Assembly: GCF_001046875.1 (NCBI RefSeq)
Contig: NZ_HF571038.1
Span: 1 to 64,000, forward strand
Reading direction: 5' to 3'
Length of the DNA: 64,000 nucleotides
Source: Nostocoides jenkinsii Ben 74
GTDB lineage: Bacteria; Actinomycetota; Actinomycetes; Actinomycetales; Dermatophilaceae
A program made the position numbers and the translations under genes. A model generated the notes under the pieces. The model worked only from the letters and a program-made list of their open reading frames with translations, had not been told where the DNA came from and ran no database searches. This document shows positions 34,573-45,566 of this stretch, piece by piece. How positions within the stretch are numbered: position 1 is the first letter of the stretch; every line of letters starts with the position of its first letter.

Positions 34573-35245
34573 TGGTCTTCCCGTAATCCGTGAGGACGAC
34601 GGTGTAGGTCGCGGGCGTCCCGGTATAGAACTCCCCCGTCAGCTTGGCCTGCCGCAGTTGGCCGCTCGTCTTCTCGATGCCGAAGGTCGCATCGAAGGTC
34701 GCCGCGTCGTCGCCGAGGTAAAGCAAGCTTTTGATGACGCTGCCCGGGACCTTCGCGGTGTAGGTGGTCAGGATTTCCTTGCCGTAGCGCTGATCCGCCC
34801 CGGCGACCGGATTCGTCGCCTTGGTCAGCAGGCTCGACAGGCCGGCGTCGGGCTTGAAGAGATTGCCCGGGTTGGGCGCGCCGAGGTCTTCGAGGTCGAC
34901 CGGGACGAGCTTGGGTGTGAACAGCGACATCCACGTCTTGTCGCCGATCGCGACCATGTCGACCGTGGCCGGCGTGCCATTGACGACCGCGCTGACCTTG
35001 CCCTTGAACTTCGGCGTCGTGGCATCGATGAGGCCAGTGCCCTCCGCGCCCGAAACACCGTTGTGCCCCGAAGGGATCGAGGCGCTCGATGTCAGTTTGA
35101 GCGTGACGGCCTTGGCTGTGTCGAGGGTGGTCTTGGCCTTGGCCAGCGCCGCAGCCGGGTCGGCCGCGACCGTCTTGTCCTCGCACCCAACCAGGGCGAG
35201 CGGGAGGCACAGCAGCGCTGTGGCAAGAGCGAGGCGTCGACGCAT
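34553..35245 (-). CDS. LppX/LprAFG-family lipoprotein (LprG-like)
   Basis: A 230-residue lipoprotein. The leader MRRRLALATALLCLPLALVGC ends in a lipobox at Cys21. The mature part is the LppX_LprAFG fold that carries lipids in a hydrophobic cavity: SGAEGTGLIDATTPKFKG and VVLTDYGKTIAIPEP at the C-terminus fit. It overlaps by 20 bp the start of the P55-like exporter, the same arrangement as lprG-Rv1410c in mycobacteria, so it likely hands lipids to that transporter. I chose the ATG at 35245 because it begins the signal peptide; an ATG 24 bp upstream is possible. Confidence 0.85.
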   Translation of the reverse strand: MRRRLALATALLCLPLALVGCEDKTVAADPAAALAKAKTTLDTAKAVTLKLTSSASIPSGHNGVSGAEGTGLIDATTPKFKGKVSAVVNGTPATVDMVAIGDKTWMSLFTPKLVPVDLEDLGAPNPGNLFKPDAGLSSLLTKATNPVAGADQRYGKEILTTYTAKVPGSVIKSLLYLGDDAATFDATFGIEKTSGQLRQAKLTGEFYTGTPATYTVVLTDYGKTIAIPEP

Positions 35246-35332
35246 GGCGATGACGATACCCGGCACCACCGACGGCCCACGGTTACGACCGGTACTCCCA
35301 AAGGGGAGACAGACGCCGCCCGAAGCGAGACG

Positions 35333-38300
35333 ATGTCGCTGCCCGTCGACGACAGGAGTGCCGGTATGCCGCTGCCCGTCCCCCGCCTGCCCATCCCCCT
35401 CCTGCCCGTCCCCCTTCCTCGCCTTCCCTGGCTGCGCGGCGCGCTCGCGTGGATGATCGTGGGGACCTACGTGGCCCTGAGTGAGGTCAACGGCTTGCTC
35501 GATCAGGTGCTATTGCCCGGCGGACGCACCACCAGCCCCACCTCGTTGACGAGCCCCGGCGCCCCATTTGCCTGGGGAGAGACCGTGTCCGACTGGCAAA
35601 GTCTCCTCCAAAGCCGCTCCGACCTTCCGAGCCACGCGTGGATCACGACGTATGCCGCGCTCGACCTCTGTTTCATTGCGCTCTACGGCACGGTTGGTTT
35701 GCTTCTTCGTCGGCGGGCGAATGTCAGCGTGATCGAGCTGACTCCCACGGGTGAGGCGACCTGGGAGAGATCGGCCCGCTGGGCGCGGGTCGGATCGGTG
35801 GTCCTGCTCGCAGCTGCCGTCGACGTCACCGAGAACGCGGCGATGCTGATCGCTCTCAAGGCGTCCGAAGCCGCCACTGTGCTTCCGGGCATCACCGCAC
35901 TCAAGTGGGTACTGATCCTTGGTGCCAGCGTTCTTGCCGTTCGCGCGCATAACGAGGACCGAAGGACTCGCTGGGAGCTCGGCTTGGCTCCGGCAAGAGT
36001 GGCCGTCGGGTGGGCGAAAGCCGCATACGCCCAACGCTTTTCACTGCTGATCGTGCTGCCGTTGGCGCTACTCGGCTTGGGCAAGGGACCTGACCTGCTG
36101 GAGCAGATCCCGGATATTGAGCGACGCTGGGCCGAGCAGCGTGGCTGGGCGCACCTGCTGTGGGCGAGCGTGGCAACCGTGCTCGTGGCTGGCACGATCT
36201 TCGTGCTCGGGCGCATGCGCAGCCACAACGTCGTGATGCGGGCCAGTGCCACGGTGCCCGATCCCCATACGAAACCCGTCCTTTGGCTCTGGTGGGCCAG
36301 CCCGGTGGCCGTCCTCCTGCTCGCTGGTATCGCCAACGCACGTGGCGTGTCGCCCACTTCGTCGCGCGTTGCGCTGTTCGCGAGCGTCCCCTTCGTCATC
36401 GCTGCCGTGTCAACCGCCGTGCGATGGGTCAATTACACCTTTTGCCCTGACGCCACCGGTCGCATGACAACCGCGAGCGACCTCCCAACGTGGGTGTCCC
36501 GCAAGACAAAGCCGTCAGCGTCGATCGAACAAGCACAACGAGCGATTGCCCTGGGTGACGGCCTGGCCATCGCCCTGATCATGCTCCCGGGCGTTGGACT
36601 CATCCGCGCATTCGCCGGCGAAGTGGCCCTCGGGGACCGACCGGCCATGGCATCGTGGCTCCTCGCCCTCGGCATCGTCATCTGCGTGTTCGGCTGGCCG
36701 ATCGCTGCCTTCGCCATCGACCGCCTCAATCACGCCTCGAGCGCGCCCATGCCAGCGCGCAGAGTCTGGGCGGCCATCTTGCGCATCCTGACTCCTGGGC
36801 TTACGACGTCACGACAGTGGCTGGCTCCAGTCCTCCTCGGCATTTTGGTGCTCGCGGTGATTCCCTTCGGCTCGTACGCAGCGGATGTCTCGCAGATCCT
36901 CGGCCCGATCGCGACCTTTCTCGTCGGCGTCACGATCATCTCGGGCCTCGTCGGAACGGTCGTCGTCATCCTCCAACAAGGAGGGGCGCCCGAGTTCTTT
37001 TGGCTCCCCCTGGTCCGTCGAGCCTCGGCCCCCGTGACCACATTGCTGATCCTTGCCACAATTCTCGGCACGGTGCGGGGCGGCGGCGATGACGTCCACG
37101 GCATCCGAACCCTCCCCGATTTCGTTCCGACGCAACGTCATTCCTGGAGCCAGGTGCTGGCGAACTGGGCCCGCGCCAACACCTGCGACATTCCCCTACC
37201 GGACACGAACTACAACGTTCGCCCCCTCTTTGTGTATGCCGCGGAAGGCGGCGGGATCCGCGCCGCCGTGTGGACATCGCTCGCCCTCGACAGGCTCGCC
37301 AGCATGGGGAAGCCAGGATGCACCACGGCCCTCATGTCGTCCGGCGCCAGTGGGGGCGCGGTGGGCCTGGCCGTCGCCAGCGTCCTCCCGCCCGGTCACG
37401 CAGCAGCCGCAACCGAGAGCATGAGCGGGCCCGAGGCGCTGTCCGTGGCGACGGTCGGCCTGACCGTTACAGACATCGTGTATGCCGCGACCGGCGTCCC
37501 AATCCCGGCCCGCGTGGGAGCTGATTGGCGCTGGCTTGATCGCGCGGGGCAGATGGAGATGGCGTGGGAACGAGCGGTCCCCAAACTGGAGTCGCCGTTC
37601 CTCAGCACGGCAGCGCCGTCTGGCATCACGGGCGCGCTGGTCCTCAACTCGACCTCGGCCACGAATCGATGCCGGGCCCTCGTGTCGCAGGTCGAATTGA
37701 GCGGGATCAAGGACCCTTCATCGGGCACACCGGCCAAGAGCCCTATCGATGACTGCACCGCCACGGGCCGGTCGCCAGCGAGCCTGGACGTGGTTCGCCT
37801 GACGGACGCGTGCGGCATCTCGCTGAGTACCAGCACGGCGGCGATGCTGGCGGCGCGTTTCCCGTTCGTGACCCCGTCCGCGGCCTTGTGCTCCGCGGCC
37901 GCCAACCAGCAACTCGTTGACGGCGGCTATATCGAGAACACCGGAGTCGGGACCGTGGCGGATCTCGCGCCGCAGTGGCTCCCGCTGGTCCGGAACCACA
38001 ACTCGCGCGTGCTTTCGATGCGCTCCGGCACCCTGTGGGTGCCGGTGCTGGTGTATTTCGACAACGGCCGCGGAAGTGACCTGGCCGCCCGGCCCAGCAG
38101 CCGCACTCAGGAGTTCTTGGTCCCGCCGAAGACCTACCTCGGGGGCACCAAGGTCCTGTTTGGCGCCGACGCGCAATTGCGTCGGGTGCAGCAGTTGTTC
38201 GCGGCCGACCAACTCTTTGCCGGTCGCGGCAGCGCTGCCGCGATCACCGCGGTGAACAAATGGCGACCAACGACGACTTATGTCGCCTATCAGGCCACTG

Positions 38301-38500
38301 CACCCTCGACCTCTGCCCCGCTGGGGTGGGTTCTGTCCGAAGCGAGTTACAAAGCGCTGGAAAGGGCTGCGAAGAACCAGCCCCGTCTTGCGCGTAAGGG
38401 TGACACCCCGGCCGATCAGAGCCCCGCGAGCGGGCTTGGCGTGATGCAAGAGAAGGGGTATGGCAGCCTGACAGACCTCGGCAGCCTCTTTGGTGAGTAG
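35333..38500 (+). CDS. Multi-membrane-spanning patatin-like phospholipase
   Basis: A 1055-residue protein with an N-terminal membrane region and a C-terminal patatin-type hydrolase. After a Pro-Leu repeat, roughly ten hydrophobic segments run to about residue 590. The patatin domain then has the oxyanion motif YAAEGGGIRAAV (about 635-646), the nucleophile elbow SSGASGGAVG (Ser near 669) and the catalytic Asp in VDGGYIENTG (about 862). Ser-Asp dyad lipases of this type hydrolyse membrane phospholipids or other lipids. Fusion to a long polytopic domain is unusual in bacteria; similar membrane-patatin proteins in actinobacteria are uncharacterised. The ATG at 35333 begins the repeat; one at 35366 is also possible. 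Confidence 0.82.
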   Translation: MSLPVDDRSAGMPLPVPRLPIPLLPVPLPRLPWLRGALAWMIVGTYVALSEVNGLLDQVLLPGGRTTSPTSLTSPGAPFAWGETVSDWQSLLQSRSDLPSHAWITTYAALDLCFIALYGTVGLLLRRRANVSVIELTPTGEATWERSARWARVGSVVLLAAAVDVTENAAMLIALKASEAATVLPGITALKWVLILGASVLAVRAHNEDRRTRWELGLAPARVAVGWAKAAYAQRFSLLIVLPLALLGLGKGPDLLEQIPDIERRWAEQRGWAHLLWASVATVLVAGTIFVLGRMRSHNVVMRASATVPDPHTKPVLWLWWASPVAVLLLAGIANARGVSPTSSRVALFASVPFVIAAVSTAVRWVNYTFCPDATGRMTTASDLPTWVSRKTKPSASIEQAQRAIALGDGLAIALIMLPGVGLIRAFAGEVALGDRPAMASWLLALGIVICVFGWPIAAFAIDRLNHASSAPMPARRVWAAILRILTPGLTTSRQWLAPVLLGILVLAVIPFGSYAADVSQILGPIATFLVGVTIISGLVGTVVVILQQGGAPEFFWLPLVRRASAPVTTLLILATILGTVRGGGDDVHGIRTLPDFVPTQRHSWSQVLANWARANTCDIPLPDTNYNVRPLFVYAAEGGGIRAAVWTSLALDRLASMGKPGCTTALMSSGASGGAVGLAVASVLPPGHAAAATESMSGPEALSVATVGLTVTDIVYAATGVPIPARVGADWRWLDRAGQMEMAWERAVPKLESPFLSTAAPSGITGALVLNSTSATNRCRALVSQVELSGIKDPSSGTPAKSPIDDCTATGRSPASLDVVRLTDACGISLSTSTAAMLAARFPFVTPSAALCSAAANQQLVDGGYIENTGVGTVADLAPQWLPLVRNHNSRVLSMRSGTLWVPVLVYFDNGRGSDLAARPSSRTQEFLVPPKTYLGGTKVLFGADAQLRRVQQLFAADQLFAGRGSAAAITAVNKWRPTTTYVAYQATAPSTSAPLGWVLSEASYKALERAAKNQPRLARKGDTPADQSPASGLGVMQEKGYGSLTDLGSLFGE
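35372..35416 (+). repeat. Three tandem 15-bp units in the patatin gene
   Basis: CTGCCCGTCCCCCGC, CTGCCCATCCCCCTC and CTGCCCGTCCCCCTT are consecutive. They encode LPVPR, LPIPL and LPVPL at the N-terminus before the first membrane helix. Confidence 0.8.
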
Positions 38501-38530
38501 GCCGAGTCACTGACGAAAGGTCGCTGCCTG

Positions 38531-39496
38531 ATGCGTGCGGTAGTGCTCGGCTCCACCGGTTTCCTCGGGCGCACGATCGTGGCCGAGTTAGCGCGGAGGG
38601 GTCACGCGGTTGTCGGCTACTCCCGCGAAGGTGCGCCGTGCCCGGAGGCCCCGGCCGCGGCATACGACTCATTGGATGTGGTGGCGGCGAGCGACAGTGA
38701 CTTGGACGCCTGCTTGGCCGGCGCCGATGCAGTCGTGTATTGCCTGGGACCCGATGAGCGCGTACGCATTCCGCGTCCCGCCACGACCTTCTTCCAACGC
38801 CTTCTCGTCGCGCCGACCGAGCGGGTGGCGTATGCCGTGCGGCGCTGCGGCGTGGCGCGATTCGTTGTCCTCGGGTCCTACTTCACTGCCTTCGACCGAC
38901 TCCACCCGGTGTGGCAACTGAGTGCGCGCCATCCCTATATCAAGGCGCGGGCGGACCAACAGCGGCGCGTTCACGCCGATGCGGGCGCCGCGAGCACGTC
39001 GGTGCTGGAGATTCCCTTCGTCTTTGGTTCTCTGCCGGGGATCGTGCCGATGTGGAAGTCCTATCTCATCGACCCGGCCCGCCGGTTCCCGGTTGTGTTC
39101 TCGCCGGCCGGACGGAACGCCGCGGCAACCAATCTCGATGTCGCGCAGGCCGTTTCGGGCCTGGTCGAGGGGTGGATCCCGGCCGGGGATCACCCGGTCG
39201 TCACCGACAACTACACCTTCGAGCGCCTCAACCGGGTGATCGTCGAGGCGCTCGATCGGCCACGCCGTCCGGTGGTGACAATTCCGACCGGACTGCTCGC
39301 CGCGGGGCTGCGCGGGGAGCAGGCGCGCCGGCGCCTGACCGGCGCCGGCGCGGGTCTCACCACGAGTCGGCTCGCCCGAGACATTCTGGCGCGGGACCTC
39401 GGGCTGGACCCCGCGGCATACGCCCCGGTGTTGGGCCTGACCCCCCGCTCACTGGACGATGCCGTCCGCGCAACCGTCGCGGCGTCGCTCGCCTGA
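38531..39496 (+). CDS. NAD-dependent epimerase/dehydratase-like protein
   Basis: A 321-residue atypical SDR. The Rossmann motif GSTGFLGRTIVAELARRGH is at the N-terminus. LGSYFTAFDRL and HPYIKARADQQRR cover the usual catalytic region, with a candidate Tyr and Lys in YIKAR. The C-terminal half (VTIPTGLLAAGLRGEQARRR) is lineage-specific. The family acts on nucleotide sugars, quinones or other small molecules, so substrate is not assigned. It lies 30 bp after the patatin gene on the same strand and is convergent with clpB. Confidence 0.8.
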   Translation: MRAVVLGSTGFLGRTIVAELARRGHAVVGYSREGAPCPEAPAAAYDSLDVVAASDSDLDACLAGADAVVYCLGPDERVRIPRPATTFFQRLLVAPTERVAYAVRRCGVARFVVLGSYFTAFDRLHPVWQLSARHPYIKARADQQRRVHADAGAASTSVLEIPFVFGSLPGIVPMWKSYLIDPARRFPVVFSPAGRNAAATNLDVAQAVSGLVEGWIPAGDHPVVTDNYTFERLNRVIVEALDRPRRPVVTIPTGLLAAGLRGEQARRRLTGAGAGLTTSRLARDILARDLGLDPAAYAPVLGLTPRSLDDAVRATVAASLA

Positions 39497-39520
39497 TCTC
39501 GGCGAGCGTATGCCGCGCCC

Positions 39521-42079
39521 TCAGGCGAGCGTGAGCGTGTCCCCGGCGGCGTCGAGACCGACCGTGACGGTGTCGCCATCGCGGACCTGGCCGGCGAGGA
39601 CCGCGCGGGCCAGCCGGTCGCCGATCTCGCGCTGCACCAGGCGGCGAAGGGGGCGAGCGCCATACGCCGGGTCGTAGCCGGTCTTGGCCAGCCAGTCGCG
39701 GGCAGCGTCGGTGACGTCGAGGGTGATGCGCCGGTCGCGCAGGCGGGTCGCCAGCTGGCGCACCTGCAGGTCGACGATGTGCGCCAACTCGTCCTGGCTC
39801 AGGGCGTCGAAGAGGATGACGTCATCGAGCCGGTTGAGGAACTCCGGTTTGAAGGCGGCGCGGACGCTCGACATGACGGCGTCCTTCTTCTGCTCCTGCG
39901 ACAGGGTCGGGTCGATGAGGAACTGGCTGCCGATATTGGAGGTCAGCACGAGGATGACATTGCGGAAATCCACCGTGCGGCCCTGCCCGTCGGTCAGGCG
40001 CCCGTCGTCGAGCACCTGCAGCAGGATGTCGAAGGTCTCCGGGTGCGCCTTCTCCACCTCATCCAGCAAGACCACGCTGTATGGCCGTCGGCGCACCGCC
40101 TCGGTCAGCTGCCCGCCCTCGTCGTACCCGACATAGCCGGGGGGCGCGCCGATGAGGCGCGCGACGGCGTGCCGCTCGGCATACTCGCTCATGTCGATGC
40201 GGACCATGGCGCGCTCGTCGTCAAAGAGGAAGTCCGCCAACGACTTGGCGAGCTCGGTCTTGCCGACACCGGTCGGGCCGAGGAAGAGGAAGGAGCCGGT
40301 CGGGCGGTCGGGATCGGCGAGGCCGGCCCGGCTGCGGCGCACCGCATCGGAGACCGCCTGTACGGCGCCGCCCTGGCCGATCAGGCGCGCGCCGATGATC
40401 GACTCCATCGACAGCAGCTTCTCGGTCTCGCCTTGAAGGAGCCGACCTGCGGGGATGCCGGTCCACGCGGAGATGACCTCGGCGATGTCGTCGGGGCCAA
40501 CGCGCTCCTTGACCATCAAATCCGCTGTGCCACGGGCGATCTCGTCCTCATTGGCCTTGGCGAGGTCCTTCTCGAGGGCGGGAATCTCGCCATACATCAG
40601 CCGCGACGCCTGCTCGTAGTTGCCCTCCCGCTGCAGCCGCTCGGCCTGCGTGCGCAGGTCGTCGAGGCGAACCTTGAGGTCACCGACCTTGTTGAGGCCA
40701 GACTTCTCTGCCTCCCAACGGGATTCGAGGGCGCCCAACTCCTCGGTGGAGTCGGCGAGGTCCTTGCGCAGCTTGGCCAGCCGCTCCTTGGAGGCGTCGT
40801 CAGTCTCGCGGGCGAGGTGGAGTTCTTCCATCTTCATCCGGTCGACGGACCGCCGTAGCTGGTCGATCTCGACCGGGCTGGAGTCGATCTCCATCCGCAG
40901 GCGTGAGGCCGCCTCGTCGACGAGGTCGATGGCCTTGTCCGGCAGTTGCCGGCCGCTGATGTAGCGGTCGGACAGCGAGGCCGCGGCCACGAGGGCGCTG
41001 TCCTCGATCTCGACCTTGTGGTGCGCTTCGTAGCGTTCCTTCAGGCCGCGCAGGATCGCGATGGTGTCTTCGACGCTCGGCTCGCCGACGAAGACCTGCT
41101 GGAAGCGGCGCTCCAGGGCGGGGTCTTTCTCGATGTGCTTGCGGTATTCGTCGAGAGTCGTCGCGCCGACAAGCCGCAGCTCGCCGCGGGCGAGGAGCGG
41201 CTTGAGCATGTTGCCCGCGTCCATCGCGCCTTCGCCAGTGGCCCCTGCGCCGACGACGGTGTGCAGTTCGTCGATGAAGGTGATGATCTGGCCGTCGCTG
41301 GCCTTGATCTCCTCCAGAACGGCCTTGAGCCGCTCCTCGAACTCGCCGCGATACTTCGCGCCAGCAACCATCGCCCCGAGGTCGAGGGAGAGAAGTCGCT
41401 TGTCCCGCAACGATTCCGGGACGTCACCGTCGACAATGCGCTGCGCTAGTCCTTCGACGACGGCGGTCTTGCCGACGCCGGGCTCGCCGATGAGGACGGG
41501 ATTGTTCTTGGTGCGCCGCGAGAGGACCTGGACGACGCGGCGGATCTCGGTGTCGCGGCCGATGACCGGGTCGAGCTTGCCGTCGCGGGCGGCCTGGGTC
41601 AGGTCGGTGGAGTATTTGTCGAGTGCCTCGCTGGTGGCATCCGGGTTCTCGGTCGTGACCTTCCGGCCGGCGCGCAGATGCTCGATCTGCGCCTCGACGG
41701 CCTTTGCGTCGACACCCTTGAGAGCACCTTTTTCGGCGAGCGCGAGGACCAGCGCGTCGACGGACATATAGGTGTCGCCCCACGCCTTCATCAGGGTGTC
41801 GGCCTGGTTGAGCACGGGCAGGACGGACTGGCCGAAGCCGGGTCCATTGCTCGATCCGCTGACCTTGGGCAGTTTGGCGATCTCGACGCGGGCGGCAGCG
41901 GCCACCGCCTCGGGGCTGGTGCCACCGGCGGCCAGCAGGGCGGGCACGGTGGTCTCGGGCACCTCGACCGCGGCCAGCGCCAGGTGGGCAGGGGTGATCT
42001 CGGGATTGCCGGCCGTCTGGGCCGAACGCTGGGCGATCGCCAGGATCTCGGCAACCTTGGTGGTCGGCTTGAGTTCCAT
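39521..42079 (-). CDS. clpB: ATP-dependent disaggregase ClpB
   Basis: An 852-residue AAA+ chaperone that, with DnaK, extracts proteins from aggregates. The order is: N-domain (1-145), first ATPase with [15 protein letters not shown], a coiled-coil middle domain (about 395-520, with [20 protein letters not shown]), and a second ATPase with [15 protein letters not shown]. There is no ClpP-binding loop evident. AAAGGAG precedes the ATG at 42079. A HAIR-like operator at 42137-42157 upstream matches that of dnaK, so HspR probably controls both. It is divergent from the GAF regulator. Confidence 0.95.
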   Translation of the reverse strand: MELKPTTKVAEILAIAQRSAQTAGNPEITPAHLALAAVEVPETTVPALLAAGGTSPEAVAAAARVEIAKLPKVSGSSNGPGFGQSVLPVLNQADTLMKAWGDTYMSVDALVLALAEKGALKGVDAKAVEAQIEHLRAGRKVTTENPDATSEALDKYSTDLTQAARDGKLDPVIGRDTEIRRVVQVLSRRTKNNPVLIGEPGVGKTAVVEGLAQRIVDGDVPESLRDKRLLSLDLGAMVAGAKYRGEFEERLKAVLEEIKASDGQIITFIDELHTVVGAGATGEGAMDAGNMLKPLLARGELRLVGATTLDEYRKHIEKDPALERRFQQVFVGEPSVEDTIAILRGLKERYEAHHKVEIEDSALVAAASLSDRYISGRQLPDKAIDLVDEAASRLRMEIDSSPVEIDQLRRSVDRMKMEELHLARETDDASKERLAKLRKDLADSTEELGALESRWEAEKSGLNKVGDLKVRLDDLRTQAERLQREGNYEQASRLMYGEIPALEKDLAKANEDEIARGTADLMVKERVGPDDIAEVISAWTGIPAGRLLQGETEKLLSMESIIGARLIGQGGAVQAVSDAVRRSRAGLADPDRPTGSFLFLGPTGVGKTELAKSLADFLFDDERAMVRIDMSEYAERHAVARLIGAPPGYVGYDEGGQLTEAVRRRPYSVVLLDEVEKAHPETFDILLQVLDDGRLTDGQGRTVDFRNVILVLTSNIGSQFLIDPTLSQEQKKDAVMSSVRAAFKPEFLNRLDDVILFDALSQDELAHIVDLQVRQLATRLRDRRITLDVTDAARDWLAKTGYDPAYGARPLRRLVQREIGDRLARAVLAGQVRDGDTVTVGLDAAGDTLTLA

Positions 42080-42136
42080 GAAGAAAGGACTCCTTTGAAG
42101 CAGGGTAATGGGTTCACTCAGGGCAACGATCGTTAA

Positions 42137-42157
42137 GTTGAGTCTATTCCGCTCAAG
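42137..42157. promoter_or_regulatory. HAIR-like HspR operator upstream of clpB
   Basis: GTTGAGT-CTATTCC-GCTCAAG (42137-42157) matches the HspR consensus CTTGAGT-N7-ACTCAAG with one mismatch in each arm and correct 7-bp spacing. It is about 58 bp upstream of the clpB start. An hspR gene is present in this window (55986-56432). Confidence 0.78.
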
Positions 42158-42274
42158 TTGGCACCGCTAGCGGGGGCTGGGCCATGGGTTCCACAGCGGT
42201 CGTCGAGAAAGCTCAAGTAGGGCTTTCCTGGCCAAACCGTTCCCCTGGAGCGGCCTCTCGTTATTCACTTGGGC

Positions 42275-43414
42275 ATGGCCATCGTCCGTCCAGTCGTCGC
42301 CGAGTCCTGGCGTCGATCGCAGGCAGCCGGTGTGCGACCCTCGATCACTCAGGCGCCGCTGGCCATCCCCGGCGATGCCCTGCAGGACTACCGTCGGGCC
42401 CATCCCCTCTGGCAGGCGATGCCGGTCCTCTATGACGTGCTCGAGCAGGCCGTGCTGGACTGCGACGCCGTGCTCGCGGTCGCGGATGAGTATGGCCAGT
42501 TGCTCTTCGTGCGCGGCAGCAACTCCGCCCTCTCCCGAGTGGAGCAGATCGGCTTCGCCGAGGGAGCCTCCTGGGACGAGCGGCTGGTGGGCACCAACGC
42601 CCCCGGGACCTCACTCGCCTTGGGGACGCCGGTGGTTGTGCGCCAGGAGGAGCACTTCATGGAGTCGGTGCACCGCTGGTCCTGCGTGGCAGTGCCGATC
42701 CGCGACCTGCGTCATGGCGGGATCATCGGCGCGGTCGATGTCACCGGCGCGGACGAACTGATCGTGCCGCAGACGATGGCAATGCTGCGGGCTGCGGCTC
42801 GACTCGCCGAGATCGAACTGCTGCGCAGCGAGAATCCGGGCGCGAACCGGCCACGGGTGAGCGCCCTCGGCGTCGACAGTGCCGTGGTCACCACCGGCGC
42901 CCGCACGCTGTCGCTCAGCCCGCGGCACAGCGAGATCGTCGCCCTGCTGGTCAACCACCCGGGCGGCCTCACCGGCAGCGAATTGGCTTGCGGTCTCTAC
43001 GAATCCGAGGCCAGTGAGTCCACGATCCGCGCCGAGTTGTTGCGGCTGCGTGCCGTGCTCGGCGAGGACCTGCTCGGATCGCGCCCCTATCGCCTGCTCG
43101 AGCCCGTGCGGGCCGACTGGGCCACCGTCCTGGATCGACTGGCGGAGGGCGATATCGCCGCGGCGGCGCAGGCATACTCCGGGCCACTGCTGCCGCGCTC
43201 CCTGGCACCGGCGATCGCCGACCTGCGCGACGAGATCCATGAGGCGGTCGCCGCCGGGGTGCGCACCAGCGGACGAGCCGACCTGCTCTCCGCCTGGACG
43301 CGTCAGCCGTGGGGGTCCCAGGACGCCCGGGCGTGGGAGGCACTTGCCCTGATGCTGCCGATGACCTCACCGCTCGCGGCCGTCGCGCGGGCGAATGTGC
43401 ACCGCCTGCTCTGA
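42275..43414 (+). CDS. GAF-domain transcriptional regulator (AcoR N-terminus with winged-helix/BTAD-like end)
   Basis: A protein of about 379 residues. The start VRPVVAESWRRSQAAGVRPS and the GAF domain (about 55-175: DEYGQLLFVRG, GASWDERLVGTNAPGTSLAL, HRWSCVAVPIRDLRHGGIIGAVDVTG) resemble the sensory half of AcoR-type activators. There is no sigma-54 AAA+ domain. Instead, residues about 205-375 look like a winged helix (LSLSPRHSEIVALLVNHPGG, SESTIRAELLRLRAVLG) plus a helical tail. It sits immediately upstream of an aldehyde dehydrogenase and a DUF779 gene and presumably senses a small molecule and controls them. TTG 42269 is an alternative start. Confidence 0.78.
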   Translation: MAIVRPVVAESWRRSQAAGVRPSITQAPLAIPGDALQDYRRAHPLWQAMPVLYDVLEQAVLDCDAVLAVADEYGQLLFVRGSNSALSRVEQIGFAEGASWDERLVGTNAPGTSLALGTPVVVRQEEHFMESVHRWSCVAVPIRDLRHGGIIGAVDVTGADELIVPQTMAMLRAAARLAEIELLRSENPGANRPRVSALGVDSAVVTTGARTLSLSPRHSEIVALLVNHPGGLTGSELACGLYESEASESTIRAELLRLRAVLGEDLLGSRPYRLLEPVRADWATVLDRLAEGDIAAAAQAYSGPLLPRSLAPAIADLRDEIHEAVAAGVRTSGRADLLSAWTRQPWGSQDARAWEALALMLPMTSPLAAVARANVHRLL

Positions 43415-43453
43415 GCGAGCCCCCTCGGCAGCGCACCCCTCCCCACCAGGGAT

Positions 43454-43469
43454 GCAACGTTGTTGCAAC
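43454..43469. promoter_or_regulatory. Palindromic candidate operator before the aldehyde dehydrogenase
   Basis: GCAAC-GTT-GTTGC (43454-43466) is a perfect inverted repeat, and the overlapping GTTGCAAC (43462-43469) is itself palindromic. Both lie in the 105-bp gap between the GAF regulator stop and the dehydrogenase ATG, so they are plausible sites for that regulator. Confidence 0.5.
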
Positions 43470-43519
43470 GGTGGGCTAGTCATCATCGTCGTCACCTACC
43501 AACGACGATGGGAGCAGCG

Positions 43520-45043
<1,524 letters not shown>

Positions 45044-45082
45044 TCGACAGTTCGCTGTTCGACAGCCCCACCAGTTAGACCT

Positions 45083-45125
45083 GATGCTGGTGGCCGGCGC
45101 GAGACCCGTGCCGGCCACCAGCATC
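45083..45125. terminator. Perfect 16-bp-stem hairpin between aldehyde dehydrogenase and DUF779 genes
   Basis: GATGCTGGTGGCCGGC (45083-45098) is followed, after an 11-nt loop, by its exact complement at 45110-45125. The stem is strong, but no U-tract follows, so a classical rho-independent terminator is not shown. It may be a partial terminator, an mRNA-stability element or a protein-binding site that sets the ratio of dehydrogenase to DUF779 protein. Confidence 0.7.
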
Positions 45126-45152
45126 GGCATTTCACCGGAAGGGTGATCCCCC

Positions 45153-45542
45153 GTGACTCAGGACACGATCGAGAAGGTCGCCTGCACGCCGGCCGCGCAG
45201 GACCTGCTGCGCAGCCTGGTGAGCCGGCATGGTCCGGTGATGTTCCATCAGTCCGGCGGCTGCTGCGACGGCAGCGCCCCGATGTGTTACCCGCTCGGCG
45301 ACTTCATCGTCGGCGATGTCGACGTGCTGCTGCAGCAATTGCAGATCGACGGGATCGAAGAACCCATCCCCTTCTATATGAGCCAGTCGCAATACGAGTA
45401 CTGGAAGCACACCCATCTGACCGTCGATGTGGTCCCCGGTCGCGGCAGCGGCTTCTCCCTCGAGGCACCCGAAGGGGTGCGCTTCCTGATCCGATCCCGA
45501 ATCTTCACCGAGGATGAACTGATCGGCCTCGGACTGCTCTGA
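45153..45542 (+). CDS. DUF779 family protein
   Basis: A 129-residue protein with the DUF779 blocks CTPAAQDLLRSLVSRHGPVMFHQSGGCCDGSAPMCY and YEYWKHTHLTVDVVPGRGSGFSLE-type text. The CCDGSAPMC cysteines suggest metal or redox involvement. DUF779 genes regularly follow aldehyde dehydrogenase genes, as here (109 bp downstream), so a maturation or protective role for the dehydrogenase is a reasonable inference. It begins with GTG at 45153. Confidence 0.88.
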   Translation: MTQDTIEKVACTPAAQDLLRSLVSRHGPVMFHQSGGCCDGSAPMCYPLGDFIVGDVDVLLQQLQIDGIEEPIPFYMSQSQYEYWKHTHLTVDVVPGRGSGFSLEAPEGVRFLIRSRIFTEDELIGLGLL

Positions 45543-45566
45543 CCCGGGCGCGATGCCTTTGCCTGG

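Noticed and set aside
34412-35332. Upstream extension of the patatin gene to 1362 residues
   Set aside because: The extra 307 residues are the complement of the MFS and LprG-like genes and have no hydrophobic or domain pattern.
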